Assembly: GCA_004794655.1 (NCBI GenBank)
Contig: SMMW01000145.1
Span: 1,370,501-1,434,500 of the forward strand
DNA length: 64,000 nucleotides
Reading direction: 5' to 3'
Source: Marisa cornuarietis
Taxonomy: Eukaryota > Mollusca > Gastropoda > Architaenioglossa > Ampullariidae
The notes below the pieces were generated by a model. It saw nothing but the letters and a program-made list of their open reading frames with translations, searched no databases and was not told where the DNA came from. Of the stretch, positions 1-13,155 are shown piece by piece; the first letter of the stretch is position 1; each line of letters begins with the position of its first letter. Position numbers and translations under genes: made by a program.

Positions 1-2140
1 AGCTTTAAAGATACATAACAAAATAAACCTCAGAAACATACATTTATCCTTAACTAAAGATGATGTTGGTGTAAGTCACAGACATGTTGTACTCTCATCT
101 TGTCCAGTATCAAGACACCATTTGAATAATGTTCCTACCAATATTTTACAGTTAAAACAGTATTAAAACAGAATAAAACTAAATTTAGAATAAAATCTGA
201 GTATTTGACAGAGCAGGAAGGTAGAACTTTTTGATGTCTAGTGTATGTAGACATCTCGTGATGCTTAGTTCAACAAGCGGCGCCTATGTAAGGACGCTGA
301 TCTCCTTCAGACTAAAAACGATATCTAGTGGGGGGGGGAAACCTTACTGAAACACTGGCGATCTGTGATGGGATAATGACCACAACCAGACACGTGACAG
401 TCGCATGGCAACATCTCCTGTCCGTGGTGACCCCGCGTCACGTGGTGCAGTCATGATTGGCGTCGTGTCGCTTTCAGGGGCCAGCCCCTGGCAGGTGACT
501 GTGCAGCGAGAGAACCTTCCACAGCTGAGGGCCGCTAACGATGCATTATTACAGCCTAAGTCGTCGTCGGCTTTTTCCGGACTTTCTCAGGCTTATTTCA
601 GGCTTACTAAGCCTTATTGTAGGCTTACTTTAACGCGGGGACAGTTCCGGACCGTGCGCTCTCTCGCCAGCACGCGCTAATGTTTCCTGCATGCTGGCTG
701 CAGTGCGATTTAATCAGATTTCCACCATCTCCAAGGAGAGAACATCCTAATCTCGTTTTCTAACCAGTTTTTAGTTTGCAAACTCTTTTTAGATCAAGAA
801 AAATGTTGCTCGTTGCCTGCTTTTCTCCTGCACCTATTCTTCTGCAATATCATTGCATTATCAGGTATTATTAATGGCTGCTGTGAAAGAATGAACACAG
901 AATTGCACGGAAAAGGACGAAGATTGAATAAAACATTTACTACTATGTCAAAGCAATAAAGACTAGGATGCCAGGCTAGGGGAGAAAAGCAGCAGTTGGT
1001 CACAAGAGAAGGTATGGCGCCGGTTTCTGTGGCTGGTGTGAATAACCGAGTGAAGATATATCACAGTGTAGCCCTAAGATCAACTGCCAGAACAGGCGAA
1101 AATGAAGTAAGAAATAAATCCAGTCAATAACGATAACAATAACTGGAAAAGTAAAATGAAAAATCTGTTGAGGGCGTGCGATAGAGGGGTTCACAAGGAG
1201 AGCAAAGCTTGACTTATTGTTCCCGGGTTGTTTGAATGTGATTTAGTTTATCACGAAAGACCAAGGGAAATTACCCGCTAGTGCAGGTAAAAAGAAAAGG
1301 TACAAAACAATAAGAGAAAGAATAAGAAGAATGCATTGATACCTTTTAAATGTGTGCGTAGATGTTACGGATAATTTACTAATAACAAAGTAATGATAAC
1401 AGAGGTCTTCACACCAAGAACTTTACTGCAAGTATCAAAATAATGATAACTGAGGTCCCGTTACCTCCCCTGTCATGTTACCCCTGATGGACTGAGGACA
1501 GTGCAAGATTACTGTCATTCTATCAGTGTATCTGTGTCTCACTCTTCCCCTCATCCACTTTCCTTAATCTCTGATCATGAGACTGTCTCTCTGTCTCTCC
1601 TTCTGCTCCAGACTTTCTCCCCTCTGTATTCCTATCTCACTAGTCTTTGTCCCTTTCTCTCTCTCTCTCTCTCTCCCTTCTCCCTTTCTCTTTCCTTTCT
1701 TGGTGTTTCTCCTCGCACTATATCTCTACCTTTACCCCTTTTACTGTATATCCTCCTTCTCTCTCTCTATCTTTACTGTGACTTATAAATATTATTCTCT
1801 CTATATATAATTAGTTTTCCTGTGTCTTGTCAGAGTTTTATTATTATCAGAGCATTAGAGTGAAATGTTTCCCTCCTTACGGTGAGTGACATGTCAGCAA
1901 TCCTTGTCTCCGTCATTGACAGGATTTTGTCATTGCAACTGTCATTGCTAATTTCATTGCCATCGTTTCAAGACATGACAGCCTAACTATGTCAGTGTGT
2001 AAGCTGACACATTCTTGTGTGGAGTACACATTGGAGTTTGTACAGGCAGGCTCACTGAGCACAAGGCTCATTACAAACATTATTCACATCCAAACACGCA
2101 AAACAAGGCAAGTTGGCTCATACACACATACACGCAGAAC

Positions 2141-2142
<2 letters not shown>
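1..2142. other. No gene recognised; CT-rich tract
   Basis: A 91-codon frame from ATG 405 has no recognisable domain; its 3' part repeats AGGCTTAYT. A (CT)n-rich stretch covers about 1590-1800. Confidence 0.5.

Positions 2143-2222
<80 letters not shown>
2143..2222 (+). repeat. (CA)n microsatellite
   Basis: About 40 perfect copies. Confidence 0.95.
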
Positions 2223-2225
<3 letters not shown>

Positions 2226-2322
2226 CTGGCCTCTTCTTCATGTCGTAGTACTTAGCAGTTGGAGGGCGGAGAAAATTATGTTAATGTACCTTTTTGTCTC
2301 AGCAAGGTCGAAAGGCTAGGGG

Positions 2323-2324
<2 letters not shown>

Positions 2325-2396
<72 letters not shown>

Positions 2397-2455
2397 CAAC
2401 TGTTTTATAGGGCATACTCACACCCCTAAGGACCAAGCTCTTAGCTCTTAAGAAA
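2325..2455 (+). repeat. (AAT)n tract with following dispersed module
   Basis: (AAT)n at 2325-2394 is followed by TTTTATAGGGCATACTCACA and CCAAGCTCTTAGCTCTT. This resembles the microsatellite-headed GCGC-core modules near 14.65 and 51.0 kb. Confidence 0.6.
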
Positions 2456-4280
2456 CAAAAATGAGACATGGGCAGCATACGAGGGGCAGAAGAACAAACA
2501 AACAACATTCAAATGACGGAAGGATGAACAAAAGTACCGATAATGAATAAAGAAAAATTTAAGTGCACAGTAACTAAAAATCCTGTGACCATTTGTTGTT
2601 GTTCTGGTGACAGGATTAGTCAGGAGACGGTCGTGAGATAAGGAGCGGATAAATAAGGGATCTGGAGGAGGGTAGACTGACAAATGTTAATAACTTAGAA
2701 AAACAAACAACCTCGTGAAAATGGTGTTCGGACACGGTACACATGCATTCACAACTAAGCATGCATACTGCTAGGTTTTATCTCTTGGGTGGCATCGAGG
2801 GCTACTTTATTTTATTTCTTATCATGTTTCTTATTATGTGTTTCCTTTGCTAACAGTGTTTTGCAATCAGGGACAAAAGCATTCGATTATATTATAGCTT
2901 TTAAATTCGAAAAATAACGGTTGCTCTGTCTACAACCAGAAAAAGCTCTCTCTCTCTCTGCTGATAGCTGTCTACACTCACAAATAGCTATTTCTCTGCT
3001 AACAGCGGCCTATAACGAGAAATAGTTGCTCTTCAGTCAAAATTGTTACGAGAGAAAAGCTACACAATTGTCACATGACATTTTTTAACACTCAGAAATA
3101 TTCAGCAGCACCACATATTTATAAAAAAGAACAAAAGCGTTCAGTAGGTAAAGACTCGGAGAGACATGCTCACTGATTTTGAAGGAGACTGATACCCAAA
3201 CTACTATCACAATGAAAATGTTTATATTAGAAACTGCTACTAAGAAATCTAACATGACGGAGGTCAGCATCACGTGGGAGCAGATATAGATGTCGCCCCA
3301 GCATCTGAAACACAGCACACGCTGCTTAGCAACCAGGTCTTCACACGGCATTGGCGGGTGGGGTAGCATACCCGGAAAACCGCATACACCCAGCATCCTT
3401 CATCTTAAAGTTGATGTCTGGTGCAATCGTGTGCTTGCTTCTTTGGTGACATTTCATTCCATTCCACCCCACACCCACCCTCATTCACACTCTCACCCTC
3501 ATCCCCCTCCCACCAAGCCAACCCCCCACACCCACCATTCGTCATAAAAATGGCGACTAGGAGACTTTCCCGCGCTTGGCTAAATGTGGAGACAATTTCC
3601 ATTTATGTGCAGCAAACCTGGTCTTTAAGGCAACCATTCAAATTACTAGTGTGCAAAAGTGCTTTCCAATAAAAAAGAGCTGCCAGAATTTAATTGATTT
3701 CTTCTTTCGTGAGTCTTAGGTTGAAGATACAATCAGTCCAAAGAAAGAAAAATGACAAACACGCAATGGCTGAATACAGGCTCTCAGAAAATTCTTTTGT
3801 TATTCCCGCTTACTCCTAGTCTCTGTCCTTCAGCCTTTTTTGTTTTTCGGAGAGACACAAGAAAATAGAAAACAAGATCAGCGAGAATGGGGACAAAAGA
3901 ACGAGTACAGGTAAGAAAAAAATAACAATATGGAATCTGGTGCAATATCAAAGTGAATAATTCAAACAAGAGCAGTTACACATTGAAAGCCTTCACTTTA
4001 TATTATTAACGGCTGTGTTTAATTTCCTGTAGAGAGCATGTACACATGCTGCTCGCAAACATTGACACTCATATACACATGTGTACAAACACATAGACTT
4101 ACAGTCATAGTCGTGTGTCCCTCACATATACTTTATACTTCTAGACGCATACGCAAACATAAATACACACATACGTTAACACATACACAAACATACATGT
4201 AAAAACATAGATAAATATATGACTTACAACAGAGAAGGGGGGAGAAGGGAGAGAAATAGAGGGCGTGCAATACCATGCAA

Positions 4281-5282
4281 TTCAATGAACACTAAATACC
4301 TTCCTACTCAATAAACACTACATTCCTTCCTACTCAATAAACATTACATTCCTTCCTACTCGATAAAGATTAAATACCTTCCTACTCAATAAACATTAAA
4401 TACCTTCCTACTTAATAAACACTAAATACCCTCCTACTCAATAAGCATTAAATACCTTCCTACTCAATAAACACTAAAAACCCTCCTACTCAATAAACAC
4501 TAAATACCTTCCTCCTCAATAAACATTAAATACCTTCCTCCTCAATAAACATTAAATACCTTCCTACGTAATAAACACTAAATACCCTCCTACTCAATAA
4601 ACACTAAATACTTTCCGACTCAATAAACATTAAATACCTTCCTCCTCAATAAACATTAAATACCTTCCTACGTAATAAACACTAAATACCCTCCTACTCA
4701 ATAAACACTAAATACTTTCCGACTCAATAAACATTAAATACCTTCCTCCTCAATAAACATTAAATACCTTCCTACGTAATAAACACTAAATACCCTCCTA
4801 CTCAATAAACACTAAATACTTTCCGACTCAATAAACATTAAATACCTTCCGACTCAAAAAATATTAAATACCTTCCTACTCAATAAACACTACATACCTT
4901 CCGACTCAATAAACATCAAATACCTTCCTACTCGATAAACATTAAATACCTCCCTACTCAATAAACATTAAATACCCTCCTACTCAATAAACACTAAATA
5001 CCCTGTTGTTGTTGTTGTTGTTGGCTTTGAAAGGGAAAGTGATTCCACCTCTCCGACTCAATAAACATTAAATACCTTCCTACTCAATAAACATTAAATA
5101 CCTTCCGACTCAATCAACATTAAATACCCTCCTACTCAATAAACATTAAATGCCCTCCTACTCAATAAACACTAAATACCCTCCTACTCAATAAACATTA
5201 AATACCCTCCTACTCAATAAACACTAAATACCCTCCTACTCAATAAACACTAAATACCCTCCTACTCAATAAACACTAAATA
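4281..5282 (+). repeat. 26-bp minisatellite with 104-bp higher-order repeat
   Basis: About 37 tandem copies of a 26-bp unit containing CTACTCAATAAACAYTAAA and a TACCYTCC segment. Between 4565 and about 4840 four-unit blocks repeat with an exact 104-bp period: TACGTAATAAAC recurs at 4565, 4669 and 4773. A 48-bp insertion at 5005-5052, starting with (GTT)n, interrupts the array. Nearly every unit carries AATAAA on the plus strand. Confidence 0.9.
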
Positions 5283-6529
5283 GGCCCGGAAAGAGTTGAA
5301 TAGTCTCCCGTCTATGGCAGGTATCTCGCGGCCTTTCATCTACAATCCGATCTCAGAGTCTGGCCAGAGAAATCATTTTAAACGGTCGGCCGTTAAAGTT
5401 ATTTTTAACTACATAGTCGATTGGCCGTGCATCCGTCATTGCCTTTGTGTTAATCAACTAATTTCTGCAGCCGGCAACCCGCAAGCATGCCAATGTCGTC
5501 TGAGAAAGTTAATAAAACAGATTCCAGTGAAAGCGAGAATTGATACTAGGCAGCAATGTTTTTGTCTCACAATATTTTTAGACTATAATTGTAAGTTATT
5601 TCAGACCAACCCCAAGGCGCATATCAACCTACTTCTTCATTTATAAATTACTTATCTTGTGTATGAAAATATGACGATAACAGTTTCAGCTTCCATTTAC
5701 CCAATCATTTAAACGAGGTTATCTGCCCACGCCGTCCACTCGTCCAAACATACCCTTACTAGCCCAACCTCCCAAATACTCGGGTATTTCTAACTCTGGC
5801 CACCCGCCCACTTGCGGTTGTGCCCGTGCAGACGATCACTGCTCCTCTCTCCTCCCTCCCCTCATCCCCCCAAAGAGGAGGAGTAGCGGTGGACATCTCG
5901 AGGCTAAATTGCTAGGAAGCAGGGGGCTTGCATGTTCCTCACCAGACACCGGAGACACCAGTCTGTGCGCGGGACACACACGGAAAGGCTGGGAGGCGAG
6001 CGAAGGGCTGGGAGGGTCAGCGGGACTCGTCTCCCGCCCATTGATCAGCCGATGCTCGTGCTTCCACAACTTGAACAGCTCGCGTGCACCAGCATACGCT
6101 CACGTGCCCTATCTCTGGTCACAACACACGGCCATCAGATTCCACTCCCTTTCAGGAAACTGAAGCAGGGAGGAGGACGCGGGAGGGGGGACAGTCAGGG
6201 TCAGCCACGTGGAGGTTGAACTGCAAGGGTGAGGGGGGTGGGGGTGGGTGAGGCTGAATTAAGAAGTCTGGGGGGAGGTGGGGGTCCAGGCTTAAAGATG
6301 GTTCTGATTCTGGCACGACGTTGGATTGCTAGGGGTTAAAAACGGATTTTAATGCGTCTAACGAGTCCCGCAAAAAAAACCCCCAGACTTTTTCTATATG
6401 AGAAGAAACAAGTTTGAAGTTATTCTGACAGAAGCTCAGGCAAACCTGACTGGTATACGAGACTTTGATCACGTGGATAGGGTACACCTGGAAGCGCGCA
6501 TGCGTATCTGCTCGAATACGCTTATGTAC
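5283..6529. other. No gene recognised right of the 26-bp array
   Basis: A 116-codon frame at 5296-5646 (including PFIYNPISESGQRNHFKRS) shows no known motif. 5820-6290 is GC-richer with G-runs. Confidence 0.4.
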
Positions 6530-6902
6530 ACATTCACGTGCGGGTCAGTGTGTATTTACTATGTGTGTGCGTATTTACATGTGTGTTACTCTGTTTATGT
6601 GTACGTGCATTTGTATGTGGGCATGTTTGTGTGTTCATGTTGCTAGTGATTGGTTGTATGCATATGTACGTGATGGTGTTTGCATGTTTATCACTTTGTG
6701 TGCTAGTTTTTATGCGTATTTATTTGAGATTGTTTAGCCATGCAAATGTGTGTGTGTATATATATATATACATGGGTTTGCATGTAGGAGGAACTATGAG
6801 TAATCTTTCACATGTACGTTTATTTGTTTTGTGTTTGTAAATGCTTGTGCACCTTTATTTGTTTGTTTGTGTGTGAACGTTTATATGTGCATTTACAGTG
6901 TG

Positions 6903-6966
<64 letters not shown>

Positions 6967-7080
6967 CGATGTGCGTGTTTACATGAAAGTGTATGCATGT
7001 GTGTGTGCGTAAACGTGTGCGTGCATGTGTGTGTGTGTGTGTGTGTTTGTGTGTGTAAGAGAGAGAGAGAGAGAAAGCTA
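6530..7080 (+). repeat. TG-rich compound microsatellite block
   Basis: Degenerate TGTGTG sequence from 6530, a pure (TG)n at 6899-6953 passing into (TA)n, further (TG)n at 7026-7056 and (GA)n to 7075. Confidence 0.85.
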
Positions 7081-7432
7081 GCATCGCGGAAGGATAAATG
7101 AGTTGTATCGTGGTGCAATCTGTCTCAGTAATTACTGTACAAAGCTAAATGTTAAAGTTATGCCCAGGTTATCGCAATCCCAAGCTGACTGTATGAGTGA
7201 TAACATTTGCATATTACCACAGTTAGACATAGTGAGACCTCAGCTTGCTGTAGTCGTGGACAGGCTGACAACACAGTCACACACAGCACAGAATACAGTC
7301 AGTCACACACCTGACACATACATACAATCACATCACAGAATACAGTCACACACATAACAGATACATACAGTCACACACATCATACATACATACAGTCATA
7401 CACATCATGAAGAAAGGGAGCGTTCAACCGGC

Positions 7433-7463
<31 letters not shown>

Positions 7464-8045
7464 GAAGCAAACATATCATAAGGGCCTATAGCCACCTACA
7501 GCTGTCAGGCCCCGGAAGAGGCTACAGAGGCCATGATGCATGTCCCCACATTCCCACAGTATCACATGCAGCACGTACGCAGTGCAGTTACCGATGGCCG
7601 CCAAAGACAAAGCAGCTCCATCAGGGTTAAGGTGGCTCGCGCGACTAGGGTCAGCGTCTTGCGGAGGTCACAGGTCAGTCGACTGTGAGGCCGGTTCGAC
7701 GGACACGATGGATGTGCTTGAAGGCTTGGCTTTAAGAGCGTGTTGCCCAGCTATCCTTTAGGGAGCACTGCCATTTCCGAATCGAATTTTTCACGGACAT
7801 GAGAGGCAGCGCAATTCGTCAGGTGGAAGGTACAGCGAGCTCGCTCTGGGAGGAACGAGTGACTAGGTAAAATCAGGCTGCAGCGAAAATAAACTTGAAA
7901 ATGGTTGGTTCTCATGAGGCTACGTCATGAAATGACGACCCAGTAGGCTTGACACTCTTCCTCCGTGATTGAGCGGAATGCAGACTGGATTTGTAAGGGA
8001 GCATTTGAAATGTCTCCGTTATAAATTCGTGGGTAGGTTCTACTT

Positions 8046-8169
8046 GAGTGAGTGAGTGAGTGAGTGAGTGAGTGAGTGAGTGAGTGAGTGAGTGAGTGAG
8101 TGAGTGAGTGAGTGAGTGAGTGAGTGAGTGAGTGAGTGAGTGAGTGAGTGAGTGAGTGAGTGAGTGAGT
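8046..8169 (+). repeat. (GAGT)n microsatellite
   Basis: 31 perfect copies. Same tetranucleotide family as the (CACT)n tracts at 18226 and 44348, but on the opposite strand. Confidence 0.95.
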
Positions 8170-9938
8170 TGTACTCAATTCCTCCCACCTACCTTCACAG
8201 AAACAGTGTAAATCATTACCAATATCGTTTCTGTGCTCGCTTCGGGTTTTTCATTTCCGTGGTGGTGTACAAAACCACTTTCAAGGCTATCCATTTTTAA
8301 AACAGTTGGTTCACAGTGTTATCCGGATATTTAGTGCATTAAACATTAAACTGCACATGAAGCTGTGTGTTGTCTGTGTGTGTCTGTGTGTGTGTGTGTG
8401 TGTGTGCGCGCGCGCTTTCCTGCAGTAAAAAACATCAGAAGCTGACAGAAAGAAAACTTGTTTGCGCCAGCCACACTCGCTGCACCATGGACAGCGCGTC
8501 AATCGCAGTGCTTGACCCCGAAGAATGGATTCCTTGACCTGTACATCTCCATTTTGGAGACACAGATGGGCGAGTGGAGAGAAGTAATTAGTACTGCAGG
8601 ATGGCATGTCGCCTCCCTGGTCTCTGCGGCGCTAATCCCCGAGAAACTCATACACGCCCATCAAACTCCACCTTCAAACTGCGGGAATGAACCCCGAGAG
8701 GACGGGCTGAGTAATGACTTCTCGGCCAACCCTCGTTTAAATGCGAACATAACAACAGGCTCCGCAGTTAACACTGACGACCCAGCGAGCACCACCACCA
8801 CGTGGCAAAGTCCATCTCGTGGCTGTTAGCAGTCAGCTACAGTTCCAGTTTTCTTCTGATGGCAAAGGGCGGGGAATCAAATGGGGAAGCAGTGACGTGA
8901 AACACACCTCCCCCCGTGAGGATCCGTCTCCTGCAACAAGCGTAATAGGCCAAAGGGAGCTCAGCGCGCCAACGGACGAAGCCGAGCGGAGATAACCACC
9001 CACAAAAGATGAAAGCTGTGTAGGGAGAGCGATCTTGTCGCGCTGTCGGATCAGTGGCCACATGTGACCCCCCAAAGAGCCGTTGCTATGGACACCACTT
9101 TCAGGAATCGTAGAACCATTTGCAAAATTTTTCGCGTCTCAAAACGAAATCTTCGACTTTAGGCGAGGCTGGGGGGGGGGGGTTTCGGGAGGAAATGGGG
9201 AGGTGATGAGAACTAGCAGGCTATCCTCCGGTTCCACGGTTCGTTCGAGTGCTAGGGGCAGTGGTGAGGGGGCCGACAGACAGTCTGGATGTGTTAGTGA
9301 CACTCCATATGTTTTACTGCCTTTGAGGAAACTGGCGCAAAACATTTATTGCACAAGAGAAGTTAACATCTACTAGCGACCTGTAACCCCACCACAGTCA
9401 GACCTTTTTCACTCTCAGACGGTTCGATACAATTTGACATAAAATGTAAAATAAAAGTGTCCGGAATAAAGACTTAAACAGTTTCAGTTATAACCCGGGG
9501 TTGTTACAGCACCGATTCAGGTCGAGAAGAGTTACATCAAAAGATTGTCACACCTGTAGCTCAAGATAGTTACAACTGCAACTCCAGACCATTTTGATTT
9601 AATCCAGGTTTCAAACTAACCGAATCATGATGAAAATTCGCCACATCGGATATTTTCATTACATATATCCTCGTGAGCAGAAATTACAATTCAAAATCGC
9701 AAGATACACAAGATAAGCAATCTAATTTGCAGAGTATAGATAGGTGGTAGTAGCGGTAAAATATTGACCACAATAATAGGATCAATTAATAGATAGACCG
9801 TATAACCAGACTAAATAAATAAAGTGCATAACCAGAAAAATCAACTAAACTTAGTAGGCAAAGCTAGAGACAATCACTAGTATAAATAAGTAGACAAGGT
9901 CTAACATCCTCCCTTTTTCTGTCTTCTCCATCATCCCG

Positions 9939-9941
<3 letters not shown>
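8170..9941. other. No gene recognised
   Basis: Contains a (GT)n/(GC)n tract at 8363-8415, an open frame at 8458-8829 ending SPSRGC with no known domain, and a G11 run near 9172. Confidence 0.4.
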
Positions 9942-10006
<65 letters not shown>

Positions 10007-10037
10007 GATGATGATGGATGATGATGGATGATGATGA
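9942..10037 (+). repeat. (GAT)n microsatellite
   Basis: About 22 GAT copies, then GATGGATGATGATGG variants. All three frames stay open (poly-Met, poly-Asp/His, poly-Ile), so frames here mean nothing. Confidence 0.95.
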
Positions 10038-12191
10038 CGTGTAAATGTGCAAGTGTGTTTGTACATGCAGGAGTTCTTGCGTGTTTTTCGCGTCTGTGTG
10101 TCAGTTCGTGCATCTGCAGGCGAGTTTCGAGCCAAGAAGTGACTGAGATTACAAATACGGAGACTGTTACCGTTGTTGGCGACACAGCCGGCGAGGTTGA
10201 CAAAGAGCATTAGGATTAGTCAGCCACCACTCTAACGACTGTAACAAGTCTAACGACTCTAACAAGCTCCTTGCTGTACAAAGCCGTTGAAACAGGCTAC
10301 CAAGCACTTGTCTGACTTGCTGGCATTTTGAGACACGTTCACAAGGACCTCCTTACATTCCACAATTTTTGAGCGTAGCAATGAACCTGATCCTCGCCAA
10401 CCCTTCACTAACTTTCTCTAAGCAATCAAAAAAATAAAACAAACAAACAAGAAAGAAACTTCAAACAAGTGACTTCCCTTGACATGATAGCAAGTGAGCG
10501 CCACCTTGTTGCTGAGAGCAAAGTGTGCCACTCGATGGCAGGACAAGTCGTCCCGCTCCACAGCATATCAGTGTGCAGATGACTTGCCAGTGTCATGATA
10601 TACATTGACCCGCCTGTCAGGTCCCGACTCTTCTATTCTATAGACGAGTCGCATTGGGCAAACTTCTCACACTTTCCTCAACTGTGTCAGTTTGCTCCCA
10701 TGTTAAACTACAAGAAAGTGTGACATTAATGCTCAAGTCACATTTCTAAAGTCCCACATTTGTTAAAGTCTAATGACTACAGGCTGTCACGTGACTGGGG
10801 AATTCCTCCTCAAAGAGGAGTCCCTATCGTCCGGACCTAAGGACATGAACAAAGGAGCTTTGAATAAATATTTTCAAAAAAAAAAACTCAAAGAGGATTA
10901 AATCACACTTTCTTCTGTCTCATTGTCAAAGTTGTAAAAAGAATTAAGAACATCACTGAGATCCGTTGTTTGTCTACATTCTTGTGTTAAAGTTTGTCTG
11001 TATTGTTGTATTCATCTTTGTCTGCGTGCTTCCGCTCGTGTTTGTCTACATTCTTGTGTTCATAAAAATATATTCCTCAAGCGGTTTGTTTATGGTCTGT
11101 TATCAAGAGAACATCACACCGGAAAATTAGGAGAACTATTGACATTTATGTAGGTACAAATGTTAATTCATATTTTCTTTTATGGTTGAGCTTGTTATAT
11201 TTGCTGATACCCTTTTTATGAAGGTTATCAGCGGATGAAAACATTGTTCAATGTCAGGATACTATAAATGTTATGACACCGCCCGCACTCCATCCTGCCT
11301 GAAACCAATGTTTTGTGGTCTGACATCAGTGTCACAGTAGTTGCTGAGGTCAGCCAGAGTAACATACAGCAACAACCTCCATATTCTACTGTAGTCACTA
11401 CCAGATGTGGCTTGACTAAAAAGGGGAAATCCTCCGCCTAGTTTTGTCCTAACCCCTCTTTACATTTTTCGTTATAAAACTAGAATTTCAATATTTTGTC
11501 AGTTTTTGCTGTTGGTGTACATATAAGTTTATTTATAGGAGTTTTTCTGGTTCAAAGGGACTCTAGTCTCCTTTTCTACGTATGTGAGAGGGAACCTACA
11601 GGAACCTAATTTTGCAATGATCATTGAGAACATTTTATGAGACAATTCTTCACACTCGGTGTGGTTGTTCAGACGGTGGCTTGACTGTTCCTGGAGCGCT
11701 GACTGTCAGACATAATGTCGGTCTGTCTTTTTAATTTTGAGCAGTATTTTGTCTGACCGTCTCTTTGTAAGGCACTCAGTATGGCTGTAAATATGGATCA
11801 GCAAAGAGAGGCTGTCTTTGGTTTATAACTTGGCAATAAAAGAGAAGAAAGGGATCGTCCACTTTATAACTGGGCAATAAAATAGAGAATGAGGATAAGG
11901 GAGAAACTCCCGAAGAGAAAGACCGCCGAGTTAAAAACCAACGTGTAAACAAGGAATGTATCGTCATCTTTGATATCATGTTTGATATGAGGGTTAGAGT
12001 GACAAGGTTGCTTTATATTTTGTTACACCATGTTCAATGAGCTTCTGTTGGTCATCTTCTCTGTTTCTACTCGACAAACCTCCGTTGAGCGCGTGACTTT
12101 CAACCTTAGAGTGTAGGTTGGTGGTTAACACCCAGCCAGCCAGTCAGACAGACAGCCCGACAGAACGTTGGCAACATTCTTCTATTTTCAG
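10038..12191. other. No gene recognised
   Basis: AT-rich intergenic DNA. A small duplication of GTTTGTCTACATTCTTGTGT occurs near 10.97 and 11.04 kb. Confidence 0.5.
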
Positions 12192-12302
12192 GAGTATGGA
12201 CAAATGATTGTGGCGGCGACCCGGTATGGCCGATGCAGACAAGAGGAGATCAATCTTGAAAGCAGCTGTTATCAGCGAGCAGACCGCCCTGCCGCCCTGT
12301 AA
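12192..12302 (+). CDS. Short terminal-exon candidate on the plus strand
   Basis: A strong acceptor (TTCTTCTATTTTCAG) leads into 36 codons and a TAA. The peptide starts EYGQMIVAATRYGRC, continues QEEINLESSC and ends RADRPAAL. It has two Cys and looks like ordinary protein rather than repeat. Phase 0 entry is assumed. No upstream exon was recognised on the plus strand and no family is evident. It lies just past the 3' side of Ig-like gene 2 on the other strand, so the two genes would converge. Confidence 0.25.
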   Translation, partial: EYGQMIVAATRYGRCRQEEINLESSCYQRADRPAAL

Positions 12303-12555
12303 TATCAGGGGCTGCTCCCCCTTCACACATCTCACGGTGGTACACTTTGGTGCCAACCTGTGCATTTCTCCCACACGCGGGAACAATGGAGAGAGAAAAG
12401 ATGTGACATTTGTGTGACGGACCTTTTTCCTCTTTCGGTTTTTTCTGGTCTTCTTTCTTCTTTAAAAAAAGTGCATCAGCAAGAACATCTGCATTTATAC
12501 AATAAGAGCAGTAATAACGAGAAAAAAGTGATACTAATCACAGGGTTATGAATTA

Positions 12556-12664
<109 letters not shown>

Positions 12665-12801
12665 TTAAAGCCAGATTGCGGAGTTCATATGTGAAATGTT
12701 TGTGATAGATTAAATTTTTTGTGTGCAATTTCTCTTCAAAGAATACAGGATGCTGAAGATTGCCATATGATGGGAAAAATGGGAGGAAATTTCACACTTA
12801 C

Positions 12802-13155
12802 TGATCGGAAAAACGGTCAGAAACCAGGACATGGTGTGAGTCCTCCCACCGGCCTGATAGACAGTGGCGTTACACCCGTACATCCGAGATTTTCCATCTT
12901 CGGGGTTCGAAACCAGGGTCTGCAGCGATGTTTTGCGAGAATCCAGCGTGTTGATATCACACATGGAGAAAGTGTTCTCGGCAATGGAACACTCGCCACT
13001 ACGTAGGTTAACAGACACGAGGAAGGGTGGATCCCGCCCCCACCCGGCCAAGTAGATGGTCATGGACAGCAAGTCCAGTCCTGCCTCCATCGCGTCCCCG
13101 TTACACTCCAGTACTTGCAGGGTGGGGACATCTCTAAACATGGCCGACTTCAGAC
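12802..13155 (-). CDS. Ig-like domain exon of gene 2 (phase 1-1)
   Basis: The acceptor TTTTGTGTTTCAG precedes the exon and a consensus donor ATCA|GTAAGT closes it, giving 118 codons in phase 1-1. The domain has Cys at residues 18, 56, 66 and 95, the strand SMTIY (31-35), LVSVNL (46-51), GEC (54-56), FSMC (63-66), MYGCNAT (92-98) with an N-glycosylation site, and Trp111. Aligned with the gene 1 exon it is similar along its whole length and differs by only two codons in length, so the two exons are tandem duplicates. The fold is inferred to be immunoglobulin-like with an additional disulfide. The domain type recalls the Ig-like regions of gastropod FREP/VIgL lectins, but no fibrinogen or lectin exon is seen here, so that link is only a guess. 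The next exon on the minus strand was not found within 12.8 kb. Confidence 0.7.

Noticed and set aside
4281..5282. CRISPR-like array
   Set aside because: Units are directly adjacent 26-bp tandem copies with no unique spacers, in a eukaryotic genome.
7912..8188. Open frames of LTHS repeats, and similar ones at 18210-18599 and 44342-44665
   Set aside because: They are translations of (CACT)n tracts and stay open in any frame.
9851..10210. Poly-His, poly-Ile and poly-Ser frames over (GAT)n, also at 14450-14756
   Set aside because: Microsatellite translation in all frames, with no flanking coding evidence.
12905..12925. B-box-like GGTTCGAAACC suggesting a tRNA gene
   Set aside because: It lies inside the well-supported Ig-like exon of gene 2, and no A-box or cloverleaf is present.
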